DNA of 64,000 nt from Nocardia flavorosea (GTDB lineage: Bacteria; Actinomycetota; Actinomycetes; Mycobacteriales; Mycobacteriaceae), in contig NZ_JADLQL010000006.1 in the NCBI RefSeq assembly GCF_015477805.1, positions 186,001 through 250,000 of the forward strand, in the 5' to 3' direction. Position 1 is the first letter of the stretch; every line of letters begins with the position of its first letter. The position numbers were made by a program, and so were the translations under genes. Shown here piece by piece: positions 8,510 through 17,716 of the stretch. The notes beneath the pieces were generated by a model. The model made no database searches and was not told the origin of the DNA. It saw only the letters and a program-made list of their open reading frames with translations.

Positions 8510-10159
8510 ATGCCGCATTCATCGCGCACGAGCGAAGACACCACACGGGCGCACACTTGCGGCGCACCCGGTCCGCTCACCCGCCGGATCCCCGCCGACC
8601 TGGCCCGCGACTACCGCGAAGCGGGCTGGTGGACCGACGAAACACTCGGCGAACTCCTCGCCCGCGGCCTGGCAACCACGCCCGGCGCGACCTTCGCGGT
8701 GCATTCGCGAACCCGCCCTTACACCGGCACATTCGCCGATGTGGAACTGACCGCCCGGCGGCTGGCGAACGGCCTGCGCCGGCGCGGGGTGGGCCCCGGC
8801 GATATCGTCGCCTTCCAGCTACCGAACTGGATGGAGGCCGCCGCCACCTACTGGGCCTGCGCCCTGCTGGGCACCACGGTGGTACCCATCGCACATTTCT
8901 ACGGCCGCAAAGAGCTCGGCTACATCCTCGGCGCGGTCGGCCCGAAAGCGTTCATCACCTGCGAACGCTTCGGCCACAACGAATTCGACCCGCAGTTGTG
9001 CGCGGATGTTCCCGTGGTGGGCGTGGTAGGCCGGGATTTCGAGGCACTACTCGATACCGAACCGCTGACCGGCGTACTGACCACCGCCCCGGACAACCCC
9101 GCGTGTATCGCGTTCACCTCCGGGACCACCCGGGCGCCGAAGGGGGTCGTGCACAGCCACAACACCCTGGGCTACGAAGTGCGGCAACTGGCCGGGATGT
9201 ACCCGCCGGATCGGGGTGATCAGCTCACCTCGGCGCCGGTCGGGCATTTCATCGGCATGCTCAACGCCCTGCTCATCCCGGTGCTCGACGGTGCGCCGAT
9301 CCATCTGCTCGATATCTGCGATCCGGGCTGGGCACTCGAGCTCATGGCCTCCGAGAACATCTGTGTGGGCGGCGGAGTCAGCTATTTCGTCACCAGCCTG
9401 CTCGATCATCCCGACTACGAACCCGCACATCTGGCCCAGCTGCGCTACGCCGGGCTCGGCGGCGCCGCGGTCCCCGCCGCGGTCAGCACCCGGCTGGAGA
9501 GCCTGGGGATCCGGGTCTTCCGTTCGTACGGCAGTACCGAACATCCGTCGATCACGGGGTCACTGGCCACCGAACCCGCGGACAAGCGGCTGTTCACCGA
9601 CGGCCGCGCTCTACCGGGCGTGGAGTTCCGGATCGCAGCGGACGGCGAGATCATCAGTCGCGGACCGGATCTGTGCCTGGGCTACACCGATCCCGACCTC
9701 ACCGCGCACGCTTTCGACGCCGACGGCTGGTACCACACCGGCGATATCGGCACCGTCGACGAAGACGGTTACCTGACCATCACCGACCGCAAATCCGACA
9801 TCATCATCCGCGGCGGGGAGAACGTGAGCGCACTCGAGGTCGAAGAGGTGCTGCTGACTCTGACGGGCGTGGCCGAGGGGGTCGCGGTGGCCGTCCACGA
9901 TCCACGATTGGGGGAACGCACCGCCGCGGTGGTGCGCTGCCTGCCGGGGCACCCCGAACCCGATATCGCGATACTGCGCGCGCATTTCGCGCAGGCGGGG
10001 CTGGCCAAACAGAAATGGCCCGAGGAGCTCCATATCGTCACCGATTTCCCGCGGACCCCCAGCGGAAAGATCCAGAAGTTCGTCATCCGGCGCGAGCTGG
10101 CCGCGACGCGCCCGGAAGCCGCCGCGGCCGGCAACGACGCCATTGCGACCGAACCATGA
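8510..10159 (+). CDS. AMP-forming acyl-CoA synthetase
   Basis: A 549-residue member of the ANL superfamily. Motifs in order: P-loop-like FTSGTTRAPKGVVHSH (about 205-220), the YGSTEHP motif near 345, the hinge region GWYHTGDIGTVDEDGYLTITDR (about 410-430), and C-terminal PRTPSGKIQKF with the catalytic Lys. It should activate a carboxylic acid to its CoA thioester via the acyl-adenylate. Divergent from the crotonase across a shared operator pair, and followed 38 nt later by an amidohydrolase under its own operator. The substrate is not predictable from sequence. Confidence 0.9.
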   Translation: MPHSSRTSEDTTRAHTCGAPGPLTRRIPADLARDYREAGWWTDETLGELLARGLATTPGATFAVHSRTRPYTGTFADVELTARRLANGLRRRGVGPGDIVAFQLPNWMEAAATYWACALLGTTVVPIAHFYGRKELGYILGAVGPKAFITCERFGHNEFDPQLCADVPVVGVVGRDFEALLDTEPLTGVLTTAPDNPACIAFTSGTTRAPKGVVHSHNTLGYEVRQLAGMYPPDRGDQLTSAPVGHFIGMLNALLIPVLDGAPIHLLDICDPGWALELMASENICVGGGVSYFVTSLLDHPDYEPAHLAQLRYAGLGGAAVPAAVSTRLESLGIRVFRSYGSTEHPSITGSLATEPADKRLFTDGRALPGVEFRIAADGEIISRGPDLCLGYTDPDLTAHAFDADGWYHTGDIGTVDEDGYLTITDRKSDIIIRGGENVSALEVEEVLLTLTGVAEGVAVAVHDPRLGERTAAVVRCLPGHPEPDIAILRAHFAQAGLAKQKWPEELHIVTDFPRTPSGKIQKFVIRRELAATRPEAAAAGNDAIATEP

Positions 10160-10160
10160 C

Positions 10161-10175
10161 GAGAATACGATTCTC
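10161..10175. promoter_or_regulatory. Perfect GAGAAT-ACG-ATTCTC operator
   Basis: A perfect 15-bp palindrome 22 nt before the amidohydrolase start at 10198 and immediately after the ligase stop. The start itself has AAGGAGG between the operator and ATG. This suggests the amidohydrolase-ligase pair can be transcribed separately from the upstream ligase. Confidence 0.72.
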
Positions 10176-10197
10176 TTAAATAGCCAAGGAGGATTTC

Positions 10198-11394
10198 ATG
10201 AGTAAAGTCGAGCTGCCCTACCAGCTCTTCGACGCCGACAACCACCTCTACGAAACCAAGGAGGCGCTCACCCGCCACCTGCCGAAGCAGTACGAGGGCG
10301 CCATCCAGTACGTCGAGATCAACGGCCGTACCAAGATCGCGGTACTCGGCCAGATCAGCGAGTACATCCCCAACCCGACCTTCGAGGTCGTCGCCCGCCC
10401 GGGCGCGATGGAGGACTATTTCAAGCACGGCAACCCCGAGGGCAAGAGCCGACGCGAAATCTTCGGCAAATCGATGAAGGCGATCGATGCCTTCCGCGAC
10501 CCGCACGCACGACTGAAGGTCATGGACGATCTCCAGCTACAGCGCGCGCTCATGTTCCCGACCCTGGCCAGCCTCGTCGAGGAGCGGATGCGCCACCACC
10601 CCGAACTGATCCATGCGGTCATCGAATCGCTGAACCGCTGGATGCTCGACGACTGGGGTCAGGACGGCAGCTTCGTGCACTCCGGCCGGATCTTCACCGT
10701 TCCGGTGATCACCCTGCCGATCGTCGAACGGGCGATCGACGAACTGAACTGGGCCGTGGTCGAACACGGTGCCAAGGCCATCCTGGTGCGCCCGGCCCCG
10801 GTTCCGGGATTCAAGGGCATGCGCTCGTTCGCGCTGCCGGAGTTCGACCCGTTCTGGAAACGCGTCGTCGAACTCGATGTGCTGGTCACGATGCATTCCT
10901 CCGACAGCGGCTATTCCCGCTTCGACGCCGAATGGGACGGCAGTGACAAGGAGATGCTGCCGTTCCAGACCAACACCTTCGCGATGACCAACCAGTGGCG
11001 GCCGGTCACCGACGCGGTCGCGTCCTGGGTGTGCCATGGTGCACTGAACCGCTTCCCCGATCTGAAGATCGCGGTGATCGAAAACGGTTCGGCCTGGCTG
11101 GAACCACTATTGCAGCAGCTGTCCGACGTCTACAAGAAGGCGCCCGAGGGCTTCGGCTTCCAGAATCCGATCGAGGCCATCAAACGCAGCCTCTACGTGA
11201 GCCCGTTCTGGGAAGAGGATCTGCAGCGGCTGTCGGAGGTCATGGGCGCCGATCATGTGCTGTTCGGTTCCGACTGGCCGCATCCGGAAGGGTTGGCCGA
11301 ACCGGCCCGCTACATCCACGAGATCAAAGATATGCCGCTGGAGAACCAGGCCGAGATCATGGGCGGCAACCTGGCGCGACTGCTGAAGGTCTGA
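10198..11394 (+). CDS. Amidohydrolase-family protein (Amidohydro_2), first copy
   Basis: A 398-residue TIM-barrel metal-dependent hydrolase or decarboxylase of the amidohydrolase-2 group. The N-terminal metal motif reads FDADNH (12-16), a further His is in VTMHSSDSG (about 235), and the C-terminal strand gives FGSDWPHPEG (about 358-367). Family members include decarboxylases of aromatic or beta-keto acids and C-C hydrolases; the exact reaction here is unknown. Start ATG 10198 follows AAGGAGG. It is the first gene after a perfect GAGAAT operator and is followed 12 nt later by a FadD3-like ligase. A second, distinct copy lies at 13067-14326. Confidence 0.85.
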   Translation: MSKVELPYQLFDADNHLYETKEALTRHLPKQYEGAIQYVEINGRTKIAVLGQISEYIPNPTFEVVARPGAMEDYFKHGNPEGKSRREIFGKSMKAIDAFRDPHARLKVMDDLQLQRALMFPTLASLVEERMRHHPELIHAVIESLNRWMLDDWGQDGSFVHSGRIFTVPVITLPIVERAIDELNWAVVEHGAKAILVRPAPVPGFKGMRSFALPEFDPFWKRVVELDVLVTMHSSDSGYSRFDAEWDGSDKEMLPFQTNTFAMTNQWRPVTDAVASWVCHGALNRFPDLKIAVIENGSAWLEPLLQQLSDVYKKAPEGFGFQNPIEAIKRSLYVSPFWEEDLQRLSEVMGADHVLFGSDWPHPEGLAEPARYIHEIKDMPLENQAEIMGGNLARLLKV

Positions 11395-11406
11395 GCGGAA
11401 CCACCC

Positions 11407-12834
11407 ATGACCTGGGAGACGATCCCGCAGCTCGCCCTGTCCACCGCCGACCGATTCGGTGATGCCGAAGCGGTGGTGGACGGGGACCTGCGGTTGACCT
11501 ATACAGAACTCGCGGACCGGATCCGCCGGGCCGCGGGGGCGTTCGCCGGAGCCGGGATCGGCAAGGGCGATCGGGCGGCGGTATGGGCACCCAATTCCGC
11601 CGAATGGATCATCGCCGCACTCGGTCTGCTCACCGCGGGCGGCGTCCTGGTTCCGGTGAACACCCGGTTCAAAGCCGACGAAGCCGCCGACGTCATCCGC
11701 CGCAGCGGCGCCGCGGTGCTACTCGTGCAGAAGGGCTTCCTCGGCGGCGACTATCCGGCGCCGCCCGGAATTCCGGTTTTCGATCTGAAATCGGAGTTCC
11801 TCGGCAGCGGCGCACCGTTCGAAGGCGAAGTGGCGGGTACCGATATCGCCGACATCATCTACACCTCGGGCACCACCGGGCGTCCCAAGGGCGTGATGAT
11901 GAACCATCTGCAGACGTTGCGACTCTATACGGAATGGTGCGATCTGGCCGATCTCCGCGCGGGCGATCGCTACCTGATGGTGAACCCGTTCTTTCACACC
12001 TTCGGGTTGAAGGCGGGTATCGTCGCCTCGCTCATTCGGGGCGCCACCATGCTTCCCGTACCGGTGTTCGATGTCGGCAAGGTGCTCGAACTGGTGGAGA
12101 AGGAACGGGTCACCATGCTCCCGGGCGCGCCGACCCTCTACCATTCTCTGCTCGAATACGAGGGCACCCGCGATATCTCGTCGCTGCGGGCCGCGGTCAC
12201 CGGGGCCGCCGATATCCCGGTAGACCTGATCCGCCGAATCCGTCAGGAACTGCCCTTCCGGTCGATCATGACCGGGTACGGGCTCACCGAAGCAGGCACG
12301 GCCACCGCATCCCGGCCCGGCGACACCTTCGAACAGATCGCCACCACCGCCGGAACGGCATGCGACGGTGTGGAGCTGCGTATCGACGACGACGGTGAGG
12401 TGCTCATCCGCGGGTACAGCGTGATGCAGGGATACCTGGACGATCCGGCGGGCACCGCCGCGGCGATCGACGCCGACGGCTGGCTGCACACCGGCGATCT
12501 GGGCAGCCTCGACGAAGACGGCCGGCTGAAGGTTATCGGGCGCAAGAAGGATATGTACATCGTCGGCGGATTCAACGCCTACCCGGCCGAGATCGAAGGT
12601 TTTCTGCTGGCGCATCCGGCGGTCGCCCAGGCCGCGGTGATCGGAGTACCCGACGAACGAATGGGGCAGGTGGGCAAAGCATTCGTGGTGGCGCGCGAAG
12701 CCGTCCGCGAAGCCGATCTGATCGCCTGGGCCAAGGAACGAATGGCCGGTTACAAGGTGCCGCGGTCGGTGGTATTCCTCGACGAGCTCCCGCTCAACGC
12801 CACCGGAAAGGTGATGAAGGACCAGTTGCGTTGA
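11407..12834 (+). CDS. Acyl-CoA ligase resembling FadD3
   Basis: A 475-residue AMP-forming CoA ligase. It has IIYTSGTTGRPKGVMMNH (about 155-172), the substrate-side sequence NPFFHTFGLKAGI, YGLTEAG near 290, GWLHTGDLGSLDEDG and the C-terminal NATGKVMKDQLR. The short length and the NPFFH.FG.KAGI block recall mycobacterial FadD3, the ligase for the steroid-ring-derived acid HIP. That resemblance is from memory and does not prove the same substrate. It follows the amidohydrolase by 12 nt, so they are likely co-transcribed. Confidence 0.85.
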   Translation: MTWETIPQLALSTADRFGDAEAVVDGDLRLTYTELADRIRRAAGAFAGAGIGKGDRAAVWAPNSAEWIIAALGLLTAGGVLVPVNTRFKADEAADVIRRSGAAVLLVQKGFLGGDYPAPPGIPVFDLKSEFLGSGAPFEGEVAGTDIADIIYTSGTTGRPKGVMMNHLQTLRLYTEWCDLADLRAGDRYLMVNPFFHTFGLKAGIVASLIRGATMLPVPVFDVGKVLELVEKERVTMLPGAPTLYHSLLEYEGTRDISSLRAAVTGAADIPVDLIRRIRQELPFRSIMTGYGLTEAGTATASRPGDTFEQIATTAGTACDGVELRIDDDGEVLIRGYSVMQGYLDDPAGTAAAIDADGWLHTGDLGSLDEDGRLKVIGRKKDMYIVGGFNAYPAEIEGFLLAHPAVAQAAVIGVPDERMGQVGKAFVVAREAVREADLIAWAKERMAGYKVPRSVVFLDELPLNATGKVMKDQLR

Positions 12835-12984
12835 GCACCGCCGGTCGGCGACCGGTAACAGGGCAGGCACACCGTCGGGCGTACGCAGCGGGGAGGCTGC
12901 CGCGAGGGCGAGCCGAGCCGTTTCACGATCCGCTCCGATCGTCTCGACCCGGCACCGGCCCGCGGTGTATCGTCGAATACAACC

Positions 12985-13021
12985 GAGAGCGCCATTCTCA
13001 TAGGTGGAGATTTCCACTCTT
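12985..13021. promoter_or_regulatory. Tandem, degenerate GAGAAT-type operators, centres 22 bp apart
   Basis: Site 1 is GAGAGC-GCC-ATTCTC (12985-12999) and site 2 GAGATT-TCC-ACTCTT (13007-13021). Site 2 is weak alone, but the 22-bp spacing equals that at 8434 and 28215. Positioned 46 bp before the second amidohydrolase start (13067). Confidence 0.6.
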
Positions 13022-13066
13022 ACAACCGGGTGCACCCGGCGTCGACCATGAACAGCGAGGAATCCG

Positions 13067-14326
13067 GTGAATATCGACGACATGATTCTGGTGAGCATCG
13101 ACGACCACGTGGTCGAACCGCGCGATATGTTCGACCACCACGTGCCGAAGAAGTACGCCGAGTACGTCCCCAAGGTGGTGGTGGACGATCAGGGCATCGA
13201 CCGCTGGATCTACCGGGACCGGCCGACCGGTGTCACGGGGCTCAACGCGGTCGTCTCCTGGCCCCCCGAAGAGTGGGGTTACGACCCCGCCGGGTATGCC
13301 GAAATGCGGCCCGCCGTCTACGACATCCACGATCGGGTACGCGATATGGACGCCAACGGCGTCCTCGGCTCCATGTGCTTTCCCACCTTCACCGGTTTCA
13401 GCGCCGGGCATCTGAGCCGCGGCGGCATGGACGACATCACCGTGGCGATGATCTCCGCCTACAACGACTGGCATATCGAGGAATGGGCCGGCGCCTACCC
13501 GGGCCGTTTCATCCCGATCGGAATCCTGCCGCTGTGGGAACCACAACTGGCCGTCGACGAGATCAACCGGCTCGCCGCCAAGGGCTGTCGTTCGGTGACC
13601 ATGCCGGAACTGCCGCATATCGACGGTCTGCCCAGCTATCACGATATCGGCTACTGGGGCCCGGTGTTCAAGGCGCTCTGCGATAACGACACCGTCATGA
13701 ACCTGCACATCGGGCAGGGTTTCGGCGTGTTGAAGCTGGCGCCGGACGCGCCGATCGACAACCTCATGGTCCTCGCACCCAGCATCTCGTTGATCGGTGT
13801 CCAAGACCTGCTGTGGGGCCCGGCCTTCCGCACCTACCCGAAGCTGAAGGTCGCGATGTCCGAGGGTGGTGTCGGCTGGATTCCGTTCTTCCTGGATCGC
13901 TCCGACCGGCACTACACCAATCAGCGCTGGCTGCGCCGCGATTTCGGCGGCAAAATGCCCAGCGAGGTGTTCCGCGAGCATGTCATGGCCTGCTACGTCA
14001 CCGACCCGACCTCGCTGAAACTCCGGCACGAGATCGGAATCGACAATATCGCCTGGGAATGCGACTACCCGCACTCGGATTCACTATGGCCGGGCGCGCC
14101 CGAATTCGTGTTGAACGAACTCGAGGGCGCCGGCGCCGACGATTCCGATATCGACAAGATCACCTGGCAGAACGCCTGCCGCTTCCTGAACTGGGATCCC
14201 TTCGCCCACCGGACCCGGGCAGAAGCGACGGTCGGCGCGCTACGAGCCGAGGGCGCCGATGTCGATCTGTCCACCACCACCCGCCAGGAGTATGCCGACC
14301 GCTACGCAGCCAAGCACGCGAGCTGA
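13067..14326 (+). CDS. Amidohydrolase-family protein, second copy
   Basis: A 419-residue member of the amidohydrolase-2 family. Metal-site candidates are VSIDDHVVEP (10-17), NLHIGQGF (about 212) and the C-terminal ECDYPHSDS (about 335). It is longer than the first copy and different enough to have a separate role. The GTG start at 13067 has AGGA upstream and lies 46 bp after a tandem operator. In this setting it may act as a decarboxylase or C-C hydrolase on a CoA-free or CoA-bound acid; this is inference from neighbours. The C-terminal 40 residues are hydrophilic and likely solvent-exposed. Confidence 0.85.
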   Translation: MNIDDMILVSIDDHVVEPRDMFDHHVPKKYAEYVPKVVVDDQGIDRWIYRDRPTGVTGLNAVVSWPPEEWGYDPAGYAEMRPAVYDIHDRVRDMDANGVLGSMCFPTFTGFSAGHLSRGGMDDITVAMISAYNDWHIEEWAGAYPGRFIPIGILPLWEPQLAVDEINRLAAKGCRSVTMPELPHIDGLPSYHDIGYWGPVFKALCDNDTVMNLHIGQGFGVLKLAPDAPIDNLMVLAPSISLIGVQDLLWGPAFRTYPKLKVAMSEGGVGWIPFFLDRSDRHYTNQRWLRRDFGGKMPSEVFREHVMACYVTDPTSLKLRHEIGIDNIAWECDYPHSDSLWPGAPEFVLNELEGAGADDSDIDKITWQNACRFLNWDPFAHRTRAEATVGALRAEGADVDLSTTTRQEYADRYAAKHAS

Positions 14327-14455
14327 CCGGAAACGCGGACACCAGCCCGCTGTCCGCCGTCCGCCGGCCGAGTTCAACGGGGCGGCGGAATGCCTTTGCC
14401 GGGGAGCTGAGCTGGGCATTGGGAACCTGTCGGACCGACTCGATAATCTGCCGGG

Positions 14456-15115
14456 ATGGTCCGACCCGATCCGGCGCTGCGCCGTTTACTGCGGGAAACG
14501 CAGAAGTTGCTGGAGCCGTACGGCTTCCACGGCAACGATCCGCGCTGGGTACGCGTCGAACCGGGCGGGGTCGCCGCCGTCGGGCGCACCCGGGCATCCC
14601 GCCTGTGGACCGACGGGCAGCAGGTACTCCGATTCGACCTGTACCTGACCGCCACCCCGGCCGCGTGGTGGGAGTTCGGGAACTGGCGTAATTCCCGGCT
14701 GGGCCTGCCGCCCATACCACTGGAAGAGGCCACGGGCCCCGATCTGCTGACCACCGCGAACGCCGGCACGGAACCGTCCGGGCCGTGGAGCCTGCGGTCG
14801 GCCCCCGACGGGAATGTCCGGCAATCCGATATCGACACCGTTCGCGCCGAACTCCCCCGCCGGGTCCACACCTGCGCACGCCGCGCCCTGCAACTGGTGG
14901 AACCGGACCGCTACCTCGACGAACTCCTGGCTCACGCGGATCCACACATCGGCACCTGGGAGACGATCGTCGTCCTGCTCGCCGGCCGCGGGCCGGGCCC
15001 GGAACTCGACGACGCGGTCCAACACCTGCGGGCCTGTTTCACCGGCCGCGAGCTACCGGCCTACACCATGGACGTCATCACCTACGCACAGCACCGGAGC
15101 GCCCTTGTCCGGTAA
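14456..15115 (+). CDS. Uncharacterised protein, possibly DUF4304-like
   Basis: A 219-residue soluble protein I do not recognise firmly. The N-terminus (ALRRLLRETQKLLEPYGFHG then WVRVEPGGVAAVGRTRAS) and AWWEFGNWRNSRLG resemble DUF4304-type proteins, which have no known function. No signal peptide, membrane segment or catalytic motif is visible. ATG 14456 has only a weak ribosome site. It stands alone between the amidohydrolase and the SCO6745-like gene, outside the operator-controlled set. Confidence 0.65.
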   Translation: MVRPDPALRRLLRETQKLLEPYGFHGNDPRWVRVEPGGVAAVGRTRASRLWTDGQQVLRFDLYLTATPAAWWEFGNWRNSRLGLPPIPLEEATGPDLLTTANAGTEPSGPWSLRSAPDGNVRQSDIDTVRAELPRRVHTCARRALQLVEPDRYLDELLAHADPHIGTWETIVVLLAGRGPGPELDDAVQHLRACFTGRELPAYTMDVITYAQHRSALVR

Positions 15116-15286
15116 CTCGAGATAACCGGGCACAGCCGGTGAGCACACCGGACGGTCGCGCATGTGAGCATCCGGCAGCCGCGTCAAACCGAGGACCGGC
15201 CCGGACAGAAGCCTCCCGACCACCCTTCCGTACGGCGTAAAGACCCGATACGGTGACTGGAAGAATCAGGGCGAGAAGGAGTCGCA

Positions 15287-16027
15287 ATGTCGGTCGGCGC
15301 AACCGTGAACAACCATATCCAGCAGCTCGGCGGGGCGTTCATGTTCTCCAGGGAGGCACGGACGTACGCTGCCGAGACCGGTGTGGACGAATTCTTCGGC
15401 CCCTACACCCGCGGCCGCGGCGGTGTACTCGGCGAGGTGGACGCCGATGTGGTCACCGCGGCGTTCGGATTCTTCCCCGGACATTCGATTCGCACCGCGT
15501 GGGAATCGGTGGCGATGCCCGCCGAAAAAGCCGCGCAGCGCTACGCGGTGGCCTGCCAGGAATTCGGCCGGCGCAAACTCGGCGCCTTCGAGGAGTCGGC
15601 CCGGCTGGCTGCTCTCATGGAAGCCGTTGCGGTAGCGGCCGATCCCTCCGGGGTCCCGTTGTTCGCCGGCTGGCGGGCGATGCCCCTGCCCACCGATCCG
15701 GCCGCGCGGGTCATGCAGCTCGCGCACGTCCTGCGTGAACTCCGCGGCGGCCTGCACCTGCTGGCCGTACGCGCATCCGGGATCACCCCGTTGCAGGCGG
15801 TCCTGGTTTCCGGTTCCCCGCTCAACGACGGCCCGGGGCAGGCCCGCTGGTACGGCTGGCCCGAACCTTTCGAGGAGATCACCGACGAGATCCGCGACGC
15901 CTGGAAACAGGCAGAATCGGTGACCGACGAGTTGATCGCCCCGGCTTTCGCGGTGCTGGCCGACGGCGATGCCGACGATCTCGTCCGGCTGGTCGCCGCC
16001 GCCCACACCGCAACCTTCGCCCGCTGA
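15287..16027 (+). CDS. SCO6745-family protein
   Basis: A 246-residue all-helical protein. The pattern TGVDEFFGPYTRGRGGVLGEVDADVV...AAFGFF near residues 30-65 marks the actinobacterial SCO6745 family. Members are built on a degenerate winged-helix layout, but their biochemical role is unknown; DNA binding is not established. Start ATG 15287 follows GAGAAGGAG. It ends convergently with the erythromycin-esterase gene, with hairpins between them. No regulatory site was seen upstream. Confidence 0.75.
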   Translation: MSVGATVNNHIQQLGGAFMFSREARTYAAETGVDEFFGPYTRGRGGVLGEVDADVVTAAFGFFPGHSIRTAWESVAMPAEKAAQRYAVACQEFGRRKLGAFEESARLAALMEAVAVAADPSGVPLFAGWRAMPLPTDPAARVMQLAHVLRELRGGLHLLAVRASGITPLQAVLVSGSPLNDGPGQARWYGWPEPFEEITDEIRDAWKQAESVTDELIAPAFAVLADGDADDLVRLVAAAHTATFAR

Positions 16028-16470
16028 ATCGCCCGGCCCACGGAGAACGTACGGCCCGCGGAGAACGTGCGGTCAGGCCGGGTCGGCGAATGGTCGCGGG
16101 TTCTCATCGCGCCGGCCGGTCCGTACAAGGCCGGAGACCCGTCGGGCGGGCAAACGCGTTGCCAGAACACCGTGAGCACGGTGGTGTGGTGACCACGCCG
16201 CGAACAACCCGCGCCGACCGTTTCCCGACGGTTGCTCACCGCGGTCATGCAGCGATCGGATCGTCCGGGCCGCGGTTCCGGATTTCACCCGCGCGCAGCT
16301 GCTACAGAACTGCTTGTAGCGGGCGGCGCTGCGCGCCGCCCACATACACGCGCGTTCGGTGCGGCTCCCGGAATCAACCGGGGTCGGCGCTTTGATCGGT
16401 GCAGTCGGTCGGCCGACGGGCTCACCCCGCACCGTGCGTAGATATCGCAGGCCGTCCAGTTCCGGTACGT
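16028..16470. other. 443-bp convergent intergenic region
   Basis: Lies between two converging genes. I see no credible coding frame; a GTG frame leaving 16474 leftward overlaps the neighbouring stop but has the odd composition of a shadow frame. The main structures are two adjacent hairpins at 16301-16341. Confidence 0.5.
16301..16341. terminator. Two adjacent hairpins, likely bidirectional terminator
   Basis: GCTACA (16301-16306) pairs with TGTAGC (16315-16320), directly followed by GGGCGGCG (16321-16328) pairing with CGCCGCCC (16334-16341) over a 5-nt loop. There is no strong U-run, common for actinobacterial terminators. Placement between converging genes supports the call. Confidence 0.55.
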
Positions 16471-17637
16471 TCACCGGACTTCGTTCGGCGATTCGCCCCG
16501 GTGAGCAGCGCCGTCGTGGATGTGCAGGATCGCATCGGCTGCCTCCACCATTGCGCGGTCGAGTGGGAAGTAGCCGTGGGCAGGCGTGTAATCGTTTCGT
16601 GTGACAGCTGCCGGTATCTCGATCGGCGCAATCAGCTCCCGGGCTCCGATACGGCCCTGGAGAAACCCCTCGTAGGTGCCGACAGCGGGTTCCGGCATGC
16701 CAATGGCGGCGTCACGTCCCAGACTGCCGACCATCACCGAATACCGGAAGCCCGGCAGCGACCCGACGATGGCGCCGGCGCCAGACCATTCGAGGTCCAT
16801 ATCACCCATGCGCATCCGGCTCATGTTGCGTTGCAGATGCAGGTTGTGTCCGAACACCAGGGTCGCACCGCGTCCGGCCTCGACGCGCCGGATATCGAGG
16901 AGATTCTGCGCCATGAGTGCGTCCCGGAAGGCGCACATCCGGTTCCACCGCGCTTCCTGGCCGATGCGTTGCGCGGCCTGCCGGTGGTATCGCAGCATGC
17001 CGAGTCCGGCGGTCAGCTGAGTCTCGGCCCGGAACCATTCGGCCTGCGAGGTTTTCGCCACCAGCTCGGGCGCGCGTGCGTAGAGCTCGGTGCGCATATC
17101 GTCGGCCAGCACCCGCAGAACATCGGCTTCGCGGGTGGCGCCGGGCGATTCGGCCGGGTCCATGACCGCCTCTGTACGGTGCCAGCGTTCGTCCGCACCC
17201 GCAAGACCGTCCAGGTCGTGGTCGAGACCCAGGTAGCGCCGGGCGTATTCGAGGTACCGGCGTGGGCTGGGCGCGTTCATGGTTTCCATCGGCCCGTCGA
17301 AGCCGTGGAAGGCCACCCGTTGTCCGGCGGGCCGGTTCTCGTTGTATGCCCGCATCCAGGCGACCAACTGCCGGTTGGCCTCGATCTCACCGAAACCGTG
17401 TGAGAAACCTGTCCGCATGGCCTCGTCCAGGGTGCCCCTCCCCTGCCGGACGTAGTCGTCGACGACGAGCGCGGCCACGCGATCGCTTTCGAGTGCTATC
17501 GACCGGAATCCGCGGCCGGCCAATTCGGCGAACAGGTCGTTGCGGGTCCAGGCAAAGGCGGGTTCCAGGTGGGTCGGTTCACCGAACGCGAGCAGGTCGG
17601 TGGAGTCGATGTCGATGATTGTCGTATCGAAGGTCAT
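16471..17637 (-). CDS. Erythromycin esterase-like protein
   Basis: A 388-residue member of the erythromycin esterase/EreA-like superfamily. Recognisable parts are the early FGEPTHLEPAF (about 17-27) and IALESDR (about 47), both carrying conserved acidic and His residues, then RVAFHGFDGPM (about 125) and VFGHNLHLQRN (about 290), which supply the remaining conserved His. True Ere enzymes open the macrolide lactone; many homologues have other or unknown substrates. Start ATG 17637 lies behind GAAGAA. It is divergent from a double-MerR regulator with a palindrome between, suggesting it is induced by a small molecule. Confidence 0.85.
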   Translation of the reverse strand: MTFDTTIIDIDSTDLLAFGEPTHLEPAFAWTRNDLFAELAGRGFRSIALESDRVAALVVDDYVRQGRGTLDEAMRTGFSHGFGEIEANRQLVAWMRAYNENRPAGQRVAFHGFDGPMETMNAPSPRRYLEYARRYLGLDHDLDGLAGADERWHRTEAVMDPAESPGATREADVLRVLADDMRTELYARAPELVAKTSQAEWFRAETQLTAGLGMLRYHRQAAQRIGQEARWNRMCAFRDALMAQNLLDIRRVEAGRGATLVFGHNLHLQRNMSRMRMGDMDLEWSGAGAIVGSLPGFRYSVMVGSLGRDAAIGMPEPAVGTYEGFLQGRIGARELIAPIEIPAAVTRNDYTPAHGYFPLDRAMVEAADAILHIHDGAAHRGESPNEVR

Positions 17638-17655
17638 TTCTTCGATCGTATCTTT

Positions 17656-17676
17656 GAAAGAACGGTTTAAACTTTC
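17656..17676. promoter_or_regulatory. Operator-like palindrome with GTTTAAAC core
   Basis: GAAAG (17656-17660) and CTTTC (17672-17676) flank an 11-bp centre holding the perfect palindrome GTTTAAAC (17665-17672). It lies in the 79-bp divergent gap between the esterase-like gene and the MerR gene; the MerR protein is the likely binder. Confidence 0.5.
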
Positions 17677-17716
17677 CCGGCATTCACATCGTATTACTGG
17701 CATGTAGTCTCAAACC

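Noticed and set aside
16073..16474. 133-codon minus-strand frame overlapping the esterase-like gene stop
   Set aside because: The GTGA overlap looks like coupling, but the sequence is rich in Arg, Ser and Cys without hydrophobic pattern and spans the terminator hairpins.
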